Translations under genes and position numbers: made by a program
Shown: piece after piece, positions 15,661 to 24,010 of the stretch
How positions within the stretch are numbered: the stretch's first letter is position 1
How the letters are laid out: the number at the start of each line of letters is the position of its first letter
Notes under the pieces: model-generated
What the model was told of the DNA's origin: nothing
What the model saw: the letters and a program-made list of their open reading frames with translations, nothing else
The model's database searches: none
Source: JAIBJN01 sp035762005
GTDB lineage: Bacteria > Actinomycetota > Thermoleophilia > Gaiellales > Gaiellaceae
Length of the DNA: 64,000 nt
Direction of reading: 5' to 3'
Assembly: GCA_035762005.1 (NCBI GenBank)
Contig: DASTQA010000087.1
Location: 20,754 to 84,753 of the forward strand

Positions 15661-18258
15661 TCACGTCCGGAGCCGCTCCCCGTCCGGGTCGAAGAACGGG
15701 CGCAGGCGCACGCGGGCTTTCTCCACCCGCCCGTCGACCTTGATCGCGATCTCCGCGTCCTCCTCGGCGAGCGCCGGCGGCACCCAGCCCATGCCGATCG
15801 CCTTGCCGAGGTGCTCGCTCCAGCGCGCGCTCGTCACGCGGCCGCCGGGCCGGCCGTCGACGACGATCTGGCCGCCCTCGGGCGGCACGACGCCGTTCGC
15901 CATCTCGAAGCCGACGAGCTGCTCGCGGAACCCGCGCTCGAGCACCCGCTCGAGCGACCACTTGCCGACGAAGTCGTCCTTGTCCATCTTCGCGATCCAG
16001 GGCATCGAGGCCTCGAAGACGTTCGACTCCGAGTCGGTGTCCTGGCCGACGAGGATGTGCATCTTCTCGAGGCGCAGGATCCGCTGCGGCTCGAGCCCGA
16101 ACGGGCGGACGCCGAGGTCGGCCCCCTGCTCGAGGATCGCGTCCCAGACGTGCTCGCCGAACGGGCTCGGGAAGTGGATCTCGTAGCCGAGCTCCCCGAC
16201 GAAGCCGATGCGGAGGACGAGGCTCGGGGCCCCGGCGACGTGGGCGTGCTTCGCGTCGAGGTACGTGAACGCGTCGTTGCCGACGTCGAGGTCCGTCAGG
16301 CGCGTCATGAGCTCGCGGGCGTTGGGCCCGGCGACGTTCACGGCCGCGAGGGCGCCGGTGACGTCGACGACGCGAACGTCGAGGCCCCAGACGGCGTTCC
16401 ACCACTCGAACCACTCGACGACGGCGCCGGCGCCCGTGGACGTCGTCGTCACGTAGTAGTCCTCCTCGGCGAGACGCGCGATCGTGCCGTCGTCCATGAT
16501 CCGGCCGGCGTCGCTTCCGAGCACGCCGTAGCGGATGCGGCCGGTCTTCATGTCCCCGAAGCGGTTGGGGTAGAGGCGCTCGAGGAACGCGGCCGCGTCG
16601 GGGCCGCTGACGAGGAGCTTCCCGAGCGTCGAGACGTCGATGGCGCCGAGCGCCTCGTGGACGTTGCGCGCCTCGCCTCCCGGGTCGCCGTACGAGTGCG
16701 GGCGCCGCCAGGTGCCCGTCCACATCATCGTCGCCCCGAGCTCCTTGTGGCGATGGTGGATGGCGGTCCGCTGCGCGGGCTCGTGGGGGCGCCCGGCGAG
16801 GAGGCCGAGCTCGACGGGCTGCCACGGGGGCCGAGCCGTCGTCGTGCCGATGGACGCCTCGTCGGTCTCGTTCTCGCGCGCGAAGAGGCGGATGGAGGGC
16901 AGGTGGCAGAGCTTCCCCTGGCAGGGGCCCATCGTGACGGTCGTGTACCGCTTGGCCAGCTCGATCGAGTCGAAGCCCTCCGCGATCGCGCGCTTGACGT
17001 CCTTGTCTGTCACGTCCTCGCAGATGCAGACGAAGCACTTGCCCGCCTTCGCGGCGCCGTCGTACGTGGCCGCCGGGACGGCCGCCTCGCCGACGTCGCC
17101 GGCGGCCGCGCCCACGGCCTCGACGCCGTCCGGGAGGTCGGTCGGGACGAAGATGCCCCGCCGGTCGTCGTAGGCCACCCGCGCGCCGCCGTGGGCGAGG
17201 AGCGCGTAGGCGGGCTGACGCCCGCCGGAGACGACCAGCAGGTCGCAGGGGAGCTTGCGGTCGTCGATCGCGACCGAGTCGAGCCGGCCGCCGCGGCCCT
17301 TGGCGGCGATCTGCCGCACGCGCGCCGCCCGCAGGTCGACGACCTCCACGACCTCCGTGCCGGCGCGTTCGAGGAACGGCAGCGTCTCGAGGCCGCGCTC
17401 GTCGGCCGAGACGACGACGGCGCGCGAGCCCGGCTTCAGCGACCAGCGGCCGACGAGCTGCCGGACCGCGTTCGGGAGGACGACGCCCACGAGGTCGTTG
17501 CCCGGGAACACGAGCGGCTGCTCGATGCCGCCGGCGGCGACGACGACCCGCCGGGCGCGGTAGCGGTAGAGGACCGCGCCGGCGTCGACGGGGACGAGGC
17601 CGCCCTCGTAGACGCCGATCGCCGTGCCGCGCACGGTCTCGACGCCGGCCACCGCCGGCGGGTCGTCCAGGCCCCCGTCGACGAGCACGACGCTTCCGCC
17701 GGCCGCGGCGGCGTCCCGCGCGGTCTCGACGCCGGCCTCGCTCGCGCCGACGACGAGGACGTCGGCCCGCCGGTGCTCGACGTCGTAGCGCTGGGTCCGC
17801 CCGCGATGCTCGTCGACCTTGCCCAGCCCGGCGACGCTCCGCAGGAACTTCTCGTAGAGCGGCCAGGCGCGCCGGGGGCGGATCATCGTCCGGTAGTAGA
17901 ACCCGACCGGGGTGAACGGCCCGCCGAGCTTGTCCGTGACCGCGAGGAGGTCGTGGTCGAGCGAGCCCCAGACGTTCTGCGCCTCGACCTCCATGCCCTC
18001 GCGGAGCGGCGTGACGCACGTGCGGACGTTCGGCACGCCGTCGACCCGCATCATGCAGTTCGGGCAGGTGCCCGAGCAGCAGAGGAGGCCCCGCGGGCGG
18101 TGGTACTTGAAGCTCCGGGAGAAGACACGCTGGCCCTCGCCGAAGAGCGCCGAGCCGACCGTGTCGCCCTCCAAGCCCCGCGCGGCGGCGCCGTGGAGCG
18201 TGAAGCCGAGCTCGCGCCCGCGGTCGATGCGCTCTCCGGCCTGCGGCGGGAGCCTCAT
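15661..18258 (-). CDS. mgdC: N-methylglutamate dehydrogenase subunit C (SoxA-like, folate-transferring)
   Basis: A large 865-residue subunit matching sarcosine oxidase alpha in domain order. A ferredoxin-like N-terminal domain has Cys60, 61, 65, 68 and 81. A dinucleotide-binding domain starts ADVLVVGASEAGVETA at about 165-180. A BFD-type [2Fe-2S] cluster site is formed by Cys408, 411, 413, 446 and 451. A GcvT-like folate domain runs from about 500 to the end (GFVGELGYEIHFPSP). The GcvT part captures the methyl carbon as 5,10-methylene-THF, which the fhs/fchA/folD genes downstream then process. The start overlaps the mgdB stop as ATGA. It is probably loosely associated with the cytoplasmic membrane at most, since no signal peptide or helix is seen. 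Confidence 0.85.
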   Translation of the reverse strand: MRLPPQAGERIDRGRELGFTLHGAAARGLEGDTVGSALFGEGQRVFSRSFKYHRPRGLLCCSGTCPNCMMRVDGVPNVRTCVTPLREGMEVEAQNVWGSLDHDLLAVTDKLGGPFTPVGFYYRTMIRPRRAWPLYEKFLRSVAGLGKVDEHRGRTQRYDVEHRRADVLVVGASEAGVETARDAAAAGGSVVLVDGGLDDPPAVAGVETVRGTAIGVYEGGLVPVDAGAVLYRYRARRVVVAAGGIEQPLVFPGNDLVGVVLPNAVRQLVGRWSLKPGSRAVVVSADERGLETLPFLERAGTEVVEVVDLRAARVRQIAAKGRGGRLDSVAIDDRKLPCDLLVVSGGRQPAYALLAHGGARVAYDDRRGIFVPTDLPDGVEAVGAAAGDVGEAAVPAATYDGAAKAGKCFVCICEDVTDKDVKRAIAEGFDSIELAKRYTTVTMGPCQGKLCHLPSIRLFARENETDEASIGTTTARPPWQPVELGLLAGRPHEPAQRTAIHHRHKELGATMMWTGTWRRPHSYGDPGGEARNVHEALGAIDVSTLGKLLVSGPDAAAFLERLYPNRFGDMKTGRIRYGVLGSDAGRIMDDGTIARLAEEDYYVTTTSTGAGAVVEWFEWWNAVWGLDVRVVDVTGALAAVNVAGPNARELMTRLTDLDVGNDAFTYLDAKHAHVAGAPSLVLRIGFVGELGYEIHFPSPFGEHVWDAILEQGADLGVRPFGLEPQRILRLEKMHILVGQDTDSESNVFEASMPWIAKMDKDDFVGKWSLERVLERGFREQLVGFEMANGVVPPEGGQIVVDGRPGGRVTSARWSEHLGKAIGMGWVPPALAEEDAEIAIKVDGRVEKARVRLRPFFDPDGERLRT

Positions 18259-18560
18259 GCGGCCGGCGTGTCCGGGGCGGGAGGGACAGCAGGGGCGGGC
18301 TCCCCGGAGGGGCCGGGCACGGAGGTCCGGAGGACCTCGTTCGTCCGCGTGTCGCGCTCGGCGGTGAACCAGGCCTCGCACCCGAGACGGTGACACCACC
18401 ACTCGCGCTGTACGCCGGCGACGTTGCGCTTGAGGTAGAGGTACGACGTCAGCTCGCGGAGCGAGGGCGAGGTCTTGGGCCGGACGGTCACCTCGCCGGC
18501 GCACGTGAACTCGTCCACCGGTCGCGCGCCGCAGTGCGGGCAGGGGAGGAGGAACGACAT
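18255..18560 (-). CDS. mgdB: N-methylglutamate dehydrogenase subunit B (SoxD-like zinc protein)
   Basis: A 101-residue protein like the delta subunit of heterotetrameric sarcosine oxidase. It has CPHCGARPVDEF at residues 7-18 and a second pair CHRLGC near 56-61, which together bind zinc in the family. LYLKRNVAGVQREWW before the second pair is also typical. It bridges the larger subunits. The start overlaps the GntR stop as TGATG and the stop overlaps mgdC, so the regulator and the enzyme are one transcription unit. The Pro-rich C-terminal tail (about 20 residues) is an addition to the family core. Confidence 0.85.
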   Translation of the reverse strand: MSFLLPCPHCGARPVDEFTCAGEVTVRPKTSPSLRELTSYLYLKRNVAGVQREWWCHRLGCEAWFTAERDTRTNEVLRTSVPGPSGEPAPAVPPAPDTPAA

Positions 18561-19255
18561 CAGTCCCGCCCCTCGGCGACCTCGGAGGCGTCGAGCATGC
18601 GCCGCAGCTGCTCCAGCACCCAGGCGAGCGCGTCGCGGGTCGCGGTCTCGGCGGCCTCGCCGTCGTGCGAGCGGCAGGCCTCGAGGAGCGTGTCGGGCCC
18701 GCGCCGCAGGGCGGCGAAGGCCTCGGGGTCCCGGCAGAGGAAGAGGACGTAGCGCTCGACGCGGATCCGCTGGTCCTCGAGCGTGCGCAGGAGCCGTGGC
18801 CGCTCGGCGCAGCGGTAGCAGGCGTCGCGGAGCGACCAGAAGGAGGCGAGGTACGCGTCGAGGTCCCCGCCCCGGAAGGCTCGCTCCATCTCGCCTCGCG
18901 CCGCCGTCATCTCCGCGAGCGCCTCGGCCGTGCAGCGCTCCGCGCCGTGACGGGCGAGAAAGGTCTCGAGCCCGAGCCGGAGCGCCTGGATCTCCTCGAG
19001 CTCCTCGACCGAGAGCGGCGCGACGAGCGAGCCCCGGCGCGGCCGGCTGACGACGAGGCCCTCGCTCTCGAGGCGCCGCAGCGCGTGACGGACCGGCGTC
19101 AGGCTCACCTGGAACCGGCCGGCGAGCTCCTCGAGCCGCAGCCGGGCGCCGGGCGCGAGCTCGAGCTGCCCGATCTCGCGGCGCAAGGCGCGGTAGACGG
19201 CGTCTTCGACGGAGGGGACGGCGAGCGGAGTCGGGACGGGCGGCGCGGCGGACAC
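18560..19255 (-). CDS. GntR-family (FCD) transcriptional regulator
   Basis: The regulator has an N-terminal winged helix-turn-helix (LRLEELAGRFQVSLTPVRHA) and a helical FCD effector domain. It is encoded directly upstream of, and overlapping, mgdB, so it probably controls the mgd-fhs-fchA-folD operon and itself. I place the start at GTG 19255, behind AAAGG. The in-frame ATG at 19276 would put a promoter-like -10 element and the palindrome TTTGATCAAA inside the coding region. That ATG remains an alternative and would add seven residues. The effector is unknown; a methylated amine or folate intermediate would fit the location. Confidence 0.85.
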   Translation of the reverse strand: MSAAPPVPTPLAVPSVEDAVYRALRREIGQLELAPGARLRLEELAGRFQVSLTPVRHALRRLESEGLVVSRPRRGSLVAPLSVEELEEIQALRLGLETFLARHGAERCTAEALAEMTAARGEMERAFRGGDLDAYLASFWSLRDACYRCAERPRLLRTLEDQRIRVERYVLFLCRDPEAFAALRRGPDTLLEACRSHDGEAAETATRDALAWVLEQLRRMLDASEVAEGRD

Positions 19256-19263
19256 TCTTGACC

Positions 19264-19297
19264 TTTGATCAAACATGACCGGTAGCGCAGGTGTCAA
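19264..19297 (-). promoter_or_regulatory. Promoter and palindromic operator for gntR-mgd operon
   Basis: On the minus strand a perfect -35 hexamer TTGACA (19297-19292) is followed after 18 bases by TTTGAT (19273-19268), a fair -10 element. The -10 element overlaps the perfect ten-base palindrome TTTGATCAAA (19264-19273). A repressor sitting on the palindrome would block the promoter, and the GntR protein encoded just downstream is the obvious candidate. Binding by it is inferred. Confidence 0.5.
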
Positions 19298-19448
19298 GTC
19301 GGTCCTCCGCGGGCCGGGCACCGAGACGACGACGGCCGTCGCCCCCGGGGCCACCCCGTGCCTCCACCCGCTTCGAGCGTAACCCCGAGAAGCGCGCCCG
19401 TGGCGCGCGGACCGTGCCGGAAGCGTGCCGCTTCGTCCCGCGACCGCG

Positions 19449-20783
19449 CTAGTCGGACGAGTCTGCTCCGGGAACCCAGCTCGTCCCGGCGAGCGGCACG
19501 CGGGCCATCGCCGCCGCCTCGACCGTCAGCGCGACGAGGTCCTCGGGCTCGAGGTTGTGGACGTGCGACTTGCCGCAGGCGCGGGCGAGCGTCTGCGTCT
19601 CGAGCGTCAGTACGCGCAGGTAGTTCGCGATCCGTCGCCCGCCGAGCACCGGGTCGAAGCGCGCGGCGAGCTCGTCGTCCTGCGTCGAGATCCCCACCGG
19701 GTCGCGGCCCGCCTGCCAATCGTCGTAGTAGCCGGCCGCGCTCCCGATCTTCGCGTACTCCTCCTCGTAGTCGGGGCTGTTGTCGCCCATGGCGATGAGC
19801 GCCGCCGTGCCGATCGAGACGGCGTCCGCCCCGAGGGCGAGCGCCTTGGCGACGTCGGCGCCCGTCCGGATCCCGCCCGAGACGACGAGCTGGACCTTCC
19901 GGTGCATGTCGAGCTCCTGGAGGGCGTCGACAGCGAGGCGCACGGCGGGGAGCGTGGGGATGCCGACGTGCTCGATGAAGACGTCCTGCGTCGCCGCCGT
20001 GCCGCCCTGCATCCCGTCGACGACGATGGCGTCGGCACCCGCCTTCACGGCGAGCTGGACGTCGTAGTACGTCCGCGTCGCCCCGACCTTCACGAACACG
20101 GGCTTCTCCCAGTCGGTGATCTCGCGGAGCTCGCCGATCTTGATCTCGAGGTCGTCCGGCCCGGTCCAGTCGGGATGGCGCGAGGCGCTCCGCTGGTCGA
20201 TGCCCTTCGGGAGGTTCCGCATCTCGGCGACCCGGTCGGAGATCTTGTGGCCGAGGAGCATCCCGCCGCCGCCCGGCTTCGCGCCTTGGCCGACGACGAC
20301 CTCGACCGCGTCCGCGCGGCGCAGGTCGTCGGGGCTCATGCCGTAGCGGGAGGGGAGGAGCTGGTAGACGAGGATCCTCGAGTGCTCCCGCTCCTCGGGC
20401 GTCATGCCGCCGTCGCCCGTCGTCGTCGAGGTCCCGACCTCGGTCGCCCCGCGGCCGAGCGCCTCCTTCGCCGGCGCCGAGAGGGCGCCGAAGCTCATCC
20501 CGGCGATCGTGATCGGGATCTTCAGCTCGAGCGGCGTCCGCGCGAAGCGCGTCCCGAGCGTGACGGTCGTGTCGCAGCGCTCGCGGTAGCCCTCGAGCGG
20601 GTAGCGCGAGACGCTCGCGCCGAGGAAGAGGAGGTCGTCGAAGTGCGGGACGTACCGCTTGGCCCCGAAGCCGCGGATGTCATAGATCCCCTCGCGGGCG
20701 GCGCGCTGGATCTCGGCGATGACCGTGTGGTCGTAGAGGTAGGACTCGCGCAGGCCCCAGCGGCTGCCGTTCCGGCCGCCCAT
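19449..20783 (-). CDS. mgsC: N-methylglutamate synthase subunit C (FMN glutamate-synthase domain)
   Basis: A 444-residue protein of the glutamate synthase FMN-binding domain family. Typical blocks are ITIAGMSFGALS near residue 91, GQGAKPGGGGMLLG near 165, VDGMQGGTAATQ near 248 and VSGGIRTGADVAKALALGAD near 287. It matches the free-standing form found as MgsC/GlxD rather than the big GltB. It would carry the FMN active site where ammonia or methylamine released from the amidotransferase subunit adds to 2-oxoglutarate. It starts at the mgsB stop (TGATG). About 190 bases separate its stop from gntR. Confidence 0.85.
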   Translation of the reverse strand: MGGRNGSRWGLRESYLYDHTVIAEIQRAAREGIYDIRGFGAKRYVPHFDDLLFLGASVSRYPLEGYRERCDTTVTLGTRFARTPLELKIPITIAGMSFGALSAPAKEALGRGATEVGTSTTTGDGGMTPEEREHSRILVYQLLPSRYGMSPDDLRRADAVEVVVGQGAKPGGGGMLLGHKISDRVAEMRNLPKGIDQRSASRHPDWTGPDDLEIKIGELREITDWEKPVFVKVGATRTYYDVQLAVKAGADAIVVDGMQGGTAATQDVFIEHVGIPTLPAVRLAVDALQELDMHRKVQLVVSGGIRTGADVAKALALGADAVSIGTAALIAMGDNSPDYEEEYAKIGSAAGYYDDWQAGRDPVGISTQDDELAARFDPVLGGRRIANYLRVLTLETQTLARACGKSHVHNLEPEDLVALTVEAAAMARVPLAGTSWVPGADSSD

Positions 20784-21502
20784 CAGTAGGCGCCCGCGTT
20801 GTCGACCTTGAAGGTGTAGAGCTGCCGCGCGGAGCCGTAGCGGCGGAACTCGGAGGCGTCGACGTCGTCCAGGCCGGCGGTCGCGAGGAGCTCCGCCAGC
20901 TCGGCGGCGTGCTCGTCGCGAAGCTCCTTCTCGACGCAGTCGGCGCCGAGGCCTTCGACCTCGCCGCGGACGTAGATTCGCGCCTCGTAGATCGAGTCGC
21001 CCAGGGCCTCGCCCGCGTCCCCGCAGACGACGAGGCGCCCCGTCTGGGCCATGAACCCGCTCAGGTGGCCGACGGAGCCGCGGACGACGATGTCGACGCC
21101 CTTCATCGAGATCCCGCAGCGGGCGGCCGCGTCCCCGTGCACGACGACGAGCCCACCGCGGCCGGTCGCCGCCGCCGACTGGCTCGCGTTGCCGTCGACG
21201 ACGACCCGCCCGGACATGATGTTCTCGGCCAGGCCGGGCCCCGCGTTCCCGCGCACGTGCACCGAGCCGAGCTTGTTCATCCCGGCGCAGTAGTAGCCGA
21301 CGTGGCCTTCGACCTCGACCTCGACCCCGGCGTCGATCCCGCAGGCGATCGCGTGCGCGCCGTTCGGGTTGAGGACGCGCCAGCGCCGCGGGCCGGCGGC
21401 GTCCCCGGCGAGGTCATGGAGGCGCTGGTTCAGCTCGCGGAGCGGCGTGACGGCGAGATCGACGACCTCGACCGCGGTCGTCTGTGCCGTCTGGGTGCTC
21501 AA
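20783..21502 (-). CDS. mgsB: N-methylglutamate synthase subunit B (GXGXG domain)
   Basis: A 239-residue protein built of the right-handed beta-helix seen in glutamate synthase C-termini. GxxG turns recur, for example HVRGNAGPGLAENIMSGRV, HGDAAARCGISMKG and VRGSVGHLSGFMAQTG. In the free-standing form this is MgsB/GlxC. It is structural, linking the amidotransferase and FMN subunits. The start is TTG at 21502, overlapping the mgsA stop as TTGA; no ATG or GTG gives a better N-terminus. The rare TTG start may tune its level to translation of mgsA. Confidence 0.82.
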   Translation of the reverse strand: MSTQTAQTTAVEVVDLAVTPLRELNQRLHDLAGDAAGPRRWRVLNPNGAHAIACGIDAGVEVEVEGHVGYYCAGMNKLGSVHVRGNAGPGLAENIMSGRVVVDGNASQSAAATGRGGLVVVHGDAAARCGISMKGVDIVVRGSVGHLSGFMAQTGRLVVCGDAGEALGDSIYEARIYVRGEVEGLGADCVEKELRDEHAAELAELLATAGLDDVDASEFRRYGSARQLYTFKVDNAGAY

Positions 21503-22404
21503 ACCTTCGCCCGCTCCCACGCGTAGACGACGCCCGGGACAGGCTCCCACGAGCGGGCCTCGGCCGCGCCGGGGAGGACGGAGATCGCCCGCCACTCCGA
21601 GCCCATCGCCACCCACTCGTCGGTCTCCGCGAGCACGGCGGGCTTGCAGGCGATCGGGTCGCGCAGGACGGCGAAGCCGTCGAGCGTGCCGACGAGGAAC
21701 GTGTAGAAGCCGTCGAGCTCGCGGAGCGAGCCCTCGAGCGCCTCCTCGAGCGAGGCTCCCTCGCGGATGCGCCAGGCGAGGTAGCCGGCGGCGACCTCGG
21801 TGTCGTTCTCGGTCTGGAAGTCGATGCCCTCGCGGCGCAGCCGCTCGCGCAGGCGATTGTGGTTCGAGAGCGAGCCGTTGTGGACGAGGCAGAGGTCGAG
21901 GCCGGTGGAGAAGGGGTGCGAGCCCTCCGTCGTCACCCTGCTCTCGGTCGCCATGCGGGTGTGCCCGAGCGCGTGGGTCCCGCGGAAGTCGGCGAGCGAG
22001 AAGCGGCGCACGAACTCCTCGGGGCGGCCGGTCTCCTTGTAGATCTCGATCGCCTGGCCGGCGCTCATGACGCGGAGGCGCGAATGGGTCTCGCGCACCC
22101 ACGCCTCCGCCTCGGGCGCCTCGGCCTCGACGACGACGACCGCGTGGCTCGAGCGCACGCTCGCCTCCGGGGAGCCGCCGAAGGCGTTCGCGAGCTCGGC
22201 GCAGAGGGCGTCCCAGTCCTCGAGCGGGTCCGGGGAGAAGAGCGTCAGCTTGCTCGCGCCCGCCGGCGCCGGGTCGCGGTACACGGCCACGCCCGCGCTG
22301 TCGGGGCCGCGGTCGCTCATCTGCTCGAGCATCGCGGCCAGGTGCACGCCGAGCGATCCCTCGATCTCGGCGGACTTGGCGAAGAGTCCGACGATCCCAC
22401 ACAT
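21499..22404 (-). CDS. mgsA: N-methylglutamate synthase subunit A (class-II amidotransferase)
   Basis: A 301-residue Ntn-type glutamine amidotransferase. The ATG at 22404 is chosen because it places the nucleophile Cys at position 2 (MCGIVGLFAKS); an in-frame ATG nine bases upstream would bury it. GGA lies a few bases before the ATG. Further family motifs are LGHTRMATES near residue 151 and LVHNGSLSNHN near 178. It should release the amine from glutamine or, in this pathway, methylamine from gamma-glutamylmethylamide. It heads the mgsABC unit, 91 bases after gmaS. Confidence 0.85.
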   Translation of the reverse strand: MCGIVGLFAKSAEIEGSLGVHLAAMLEQMSDRGPDSAGVAVYRDPAPAGASKLTLFSPDPLEDWDALCAELANAFGGSPEASVRSSHAVVVVEAEAPEAEAWVRETHSRLRVMSAGQAIEIYKETGRPEEFVRRFSLADFRGTHALGHTRMATESRVTTEGSHPFSTGLDLCLVHNGSLSNHNRLRERLRREGIDFQTENDTEVAAGYLAWRIREGASLEEALEGSLRELDGFYTFLVGTLDGFAVLRDPIACKPAVLAETDEWVAMGSEWRAISVLPGAAEARSWEPVPGVVYAWERAKV

Positions 22405-22471
22405 ATGTTCCAAATCTACACGTGTCGCTCGGCCGAAAAGCCGGTGTTTTGGACGATCTTGGCGGCGAACG

Positions 22472-22490
22472 TATGGAGCATTCCTCCATA
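22472..22490. promoter_or_regulatory. Inverted repeat in the gmaS-mgsA gap
   Basis: The 91-base gap between gmaS and mgsA contains TATGGAG-N5-CTCCATA (perfect seven-base arms), starting six bases after the gmaS stop. It could be an RNA hairpin that partly ends gmaS transcripts or protects their 3' end, or a binding site for the regulator encoded at 24011. There is no U-run after the hairpin, so a simple terminator is unlikely. Confidence 0.45.
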
Positions 22491-22495
22491 ACCCG

Positions 22496-23884
22496 CTAGA
22501 AGCGGGTCAGGTACTCCCTCACCTCCCACGGCGTCACCTGCTCGTGGTAGCGGTCCCACTCCTCCCGCTTGACGCGGATGAAGTAGTCGGCGTAGTCCTC
22601 GTCGCGGCCGCGGCCGAGGGAGTCGCGGACGACCTCGTCGTTCTTGAGCTCGTGCGTCGCCTCGAGGAGGTTCGCGGGCAGGGTCGAGAGCCCCCGCCCC
22701 CGCAGGTCGTCGTACGGGATCGTGTAGAGGTTCTCAGCATTCGGCTCGCCCGGGTCGAGGCCCTGCTCGATCCCGTCGAGGCCGGCGGCGAGGATCACCG
22801 TCGCCGCCAGGTACGGGTTGGACGAGCCGTCGATCGTGCGGTCCTCGACCCGCCCCGGGCCGGGGACGCGCAGCATCTGGGTGCGGTTGTTGTAGCCGTA
22901 GCTGATCCAGACGGGCGACCAGGTGGCGCCGCTCGCGGTCGTCCCCACCTTGAGGCGCTTGTAGGAGTTGACCGTCGGCGCGGTCACGGCGCTGTACGCG
23001 CGGGCGTGGCGCATGAGGCCGGCGATGAACCCGTACGCCGTCTCCGAGAGCCCGAGCCCGCGCGGGTCGTTCTCGTCCAGGAAGAGGTTCGTCTCGCCGT
23101 CCCAGAGCGACATGTGGAAGTGGCAGCCGTTGCCGGTCAGGTGCGAGAACGGCTTCGGCATGAACGTCGCGAGGATCGTGCGTCCTTCCTCGCGGCCCTT
23201 GCGCTCGGCCAGCTGGTGCACCATGTAGCGGAAGAAGATCGCCCGGTCGCAGCTCGTGAGGGCGTCGGCGTAGGTGAAGTTCTGCTCGAACTGCCCGTTC
23301 GCGTCCTCGTGGTCGTTCGCGTAGTTGCCCCAGCCGAGCTCGTTGACGTAGCGCGAGATCGTCGTCAGGAAGTCGTAGTGGCGCGAGAGCCCGTTGAGGT
23401 CGTAGCAGGGCTTCTCGAGCGTGTCGAGCGCGTCCGCGAGCCGGATGGAGCCGTCGTCCAGGAGCTCGACGAGGAAGTACTCGAGCTCGAGCCCGATCCG
23501 GAACTCGAAGCCCTTCGCGCGGGCGCGGGCGAGCTGTCGCCGGAGGATCGTCCGCGGGTCGTACGGCCACTCCTCTCCGTCCACCGTGATGTCGCACGCG
23601 AAGCGGGCGACGGTCGGCTCCCAGGGGACGGGCGTGAAGCTCGCCAGGTCGGGGATCGCCGCGATGTCCGGGTCGCTCGGGACCTGGCCGATCTCACCCG
23701 CGGCGAAGCCGGCGAAGCCGGCCCCGTCCGTCAGGAGGTCGTCGAGGTTCTGGGCCGGGACGAGCTTCGCGCTCGGCCGCCCGTACATGTCGACGAACTG
23801 GGCGAAGAAGAACTCGATGCCGCGCTTCTCGACCTCCTTGCGGATGTCCTCGGCTGTCGCCGCGGCGCCGGTCGCTGTGGCCAT
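22496..23884 (-). CDS. gmaS: Gamma-glutamylmethylamide synthetase (type III glutamine-synthetase family)
   Basis: A 462-residue glutamine-synthetase-like enzyme. The N-terminus EFFFAQFVDMYGRPSAKLVP (residues about 24-43) is typical of the GlnT/GMAS subgroup. Metal and ATP sites are visible in IGLELEYFLVE, GQFEQNFTYADAL and NGCHFHMSLWD. Family members ligate an amine to glutamate with ATP; with methylamine they make gamma-glutamylmethylamide. The mgsABC and mgd genes immediately downstream support that substrate. Glutamine synthetase or gamma-glutamylpolyamine synthetase activity remains possible. An AAAGGAGG ribosome-binding site precedes the ATG, and a structured leader lies before it. Confidence 0.82.
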   Translation of the reverse strand: MATATGAAATAEDIRKEVEKRGIEFFFAQFVDMYGRPSAKLVPAQNLDDLLTDGAGFAGFAAGEIGQVPSDPDIAAIPDLASFTPVPWEPTVARFACDITVDGEEWPYDPRTILRRQLARARAKGFEFRIGLELEYFLVELLDDGSIRLADALDTLEKPCYDLNGLSRHYDFLTTISRYVNELGWGNYANDHEDANGQFEQNFTYADALTSCDRAIFFRYMVHQLAERKGREEGRTILATFMPKPFSHLTGNGCHFHMSLWDGETNLFLDENDPRGLGLSETAYGFIAGLMRHARAYSAVTAPTVNSYKRLKVGTTASGATWSPVWISYGYNNRTQMLRVPGPGRVEDRTIDGSSNPYLAATVILAAGLDGIEQGLDPGEPNAENLYTIPYDDLRGRGLSTLPANLLEATHELKNDEVVRDSLGRGRDEDYADYFIRVKREEWDRYHEQVTPWEVREYLTRF

Positions 23885-23906
23885 GCAGCTCCTCCTTTGG
23901 GAATGC

Positions 23907-23986
23907 CCCGGACGATAACCGGCGTCCGGGCGGAAGCCGATGGCTGCGACTCACACCCCTGCGCCGTCGTTATGTCCGCGGCTTCC
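23907..23986. promoter_or_regulatory. Structured leader of gmaS with two inverted repeats
   Basis: The 126-base space before gmaS holds CCCGGACG-N8-CGTCCGGG (23907-23930, perfect eight-base arms, ending about 15 bases before the ribosome-binding site). It also holds GGAAGCCG/CGGCTTCC arms at 23932-23939 and 23979-23986. A 14- to 15-base motif around GTTAT occurs in both orientations (23911-23924 and 23962-23976). Either an operator pair or an attenuator is possible; I cannot choose from sequence alone. Confidence 0.45.
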
Positions 23987-24010
23987 AACCCAGCCGCCGC
24001 GAGGAGCGGC

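Noticed and set aside
15214..18393. A 1059-codon plus-strand frame opposite mgdC
   Set aside because: Low-complexity composition and no homology features; mgdC on the minus strand has full sarcosine-oxidase-alpha architecture.
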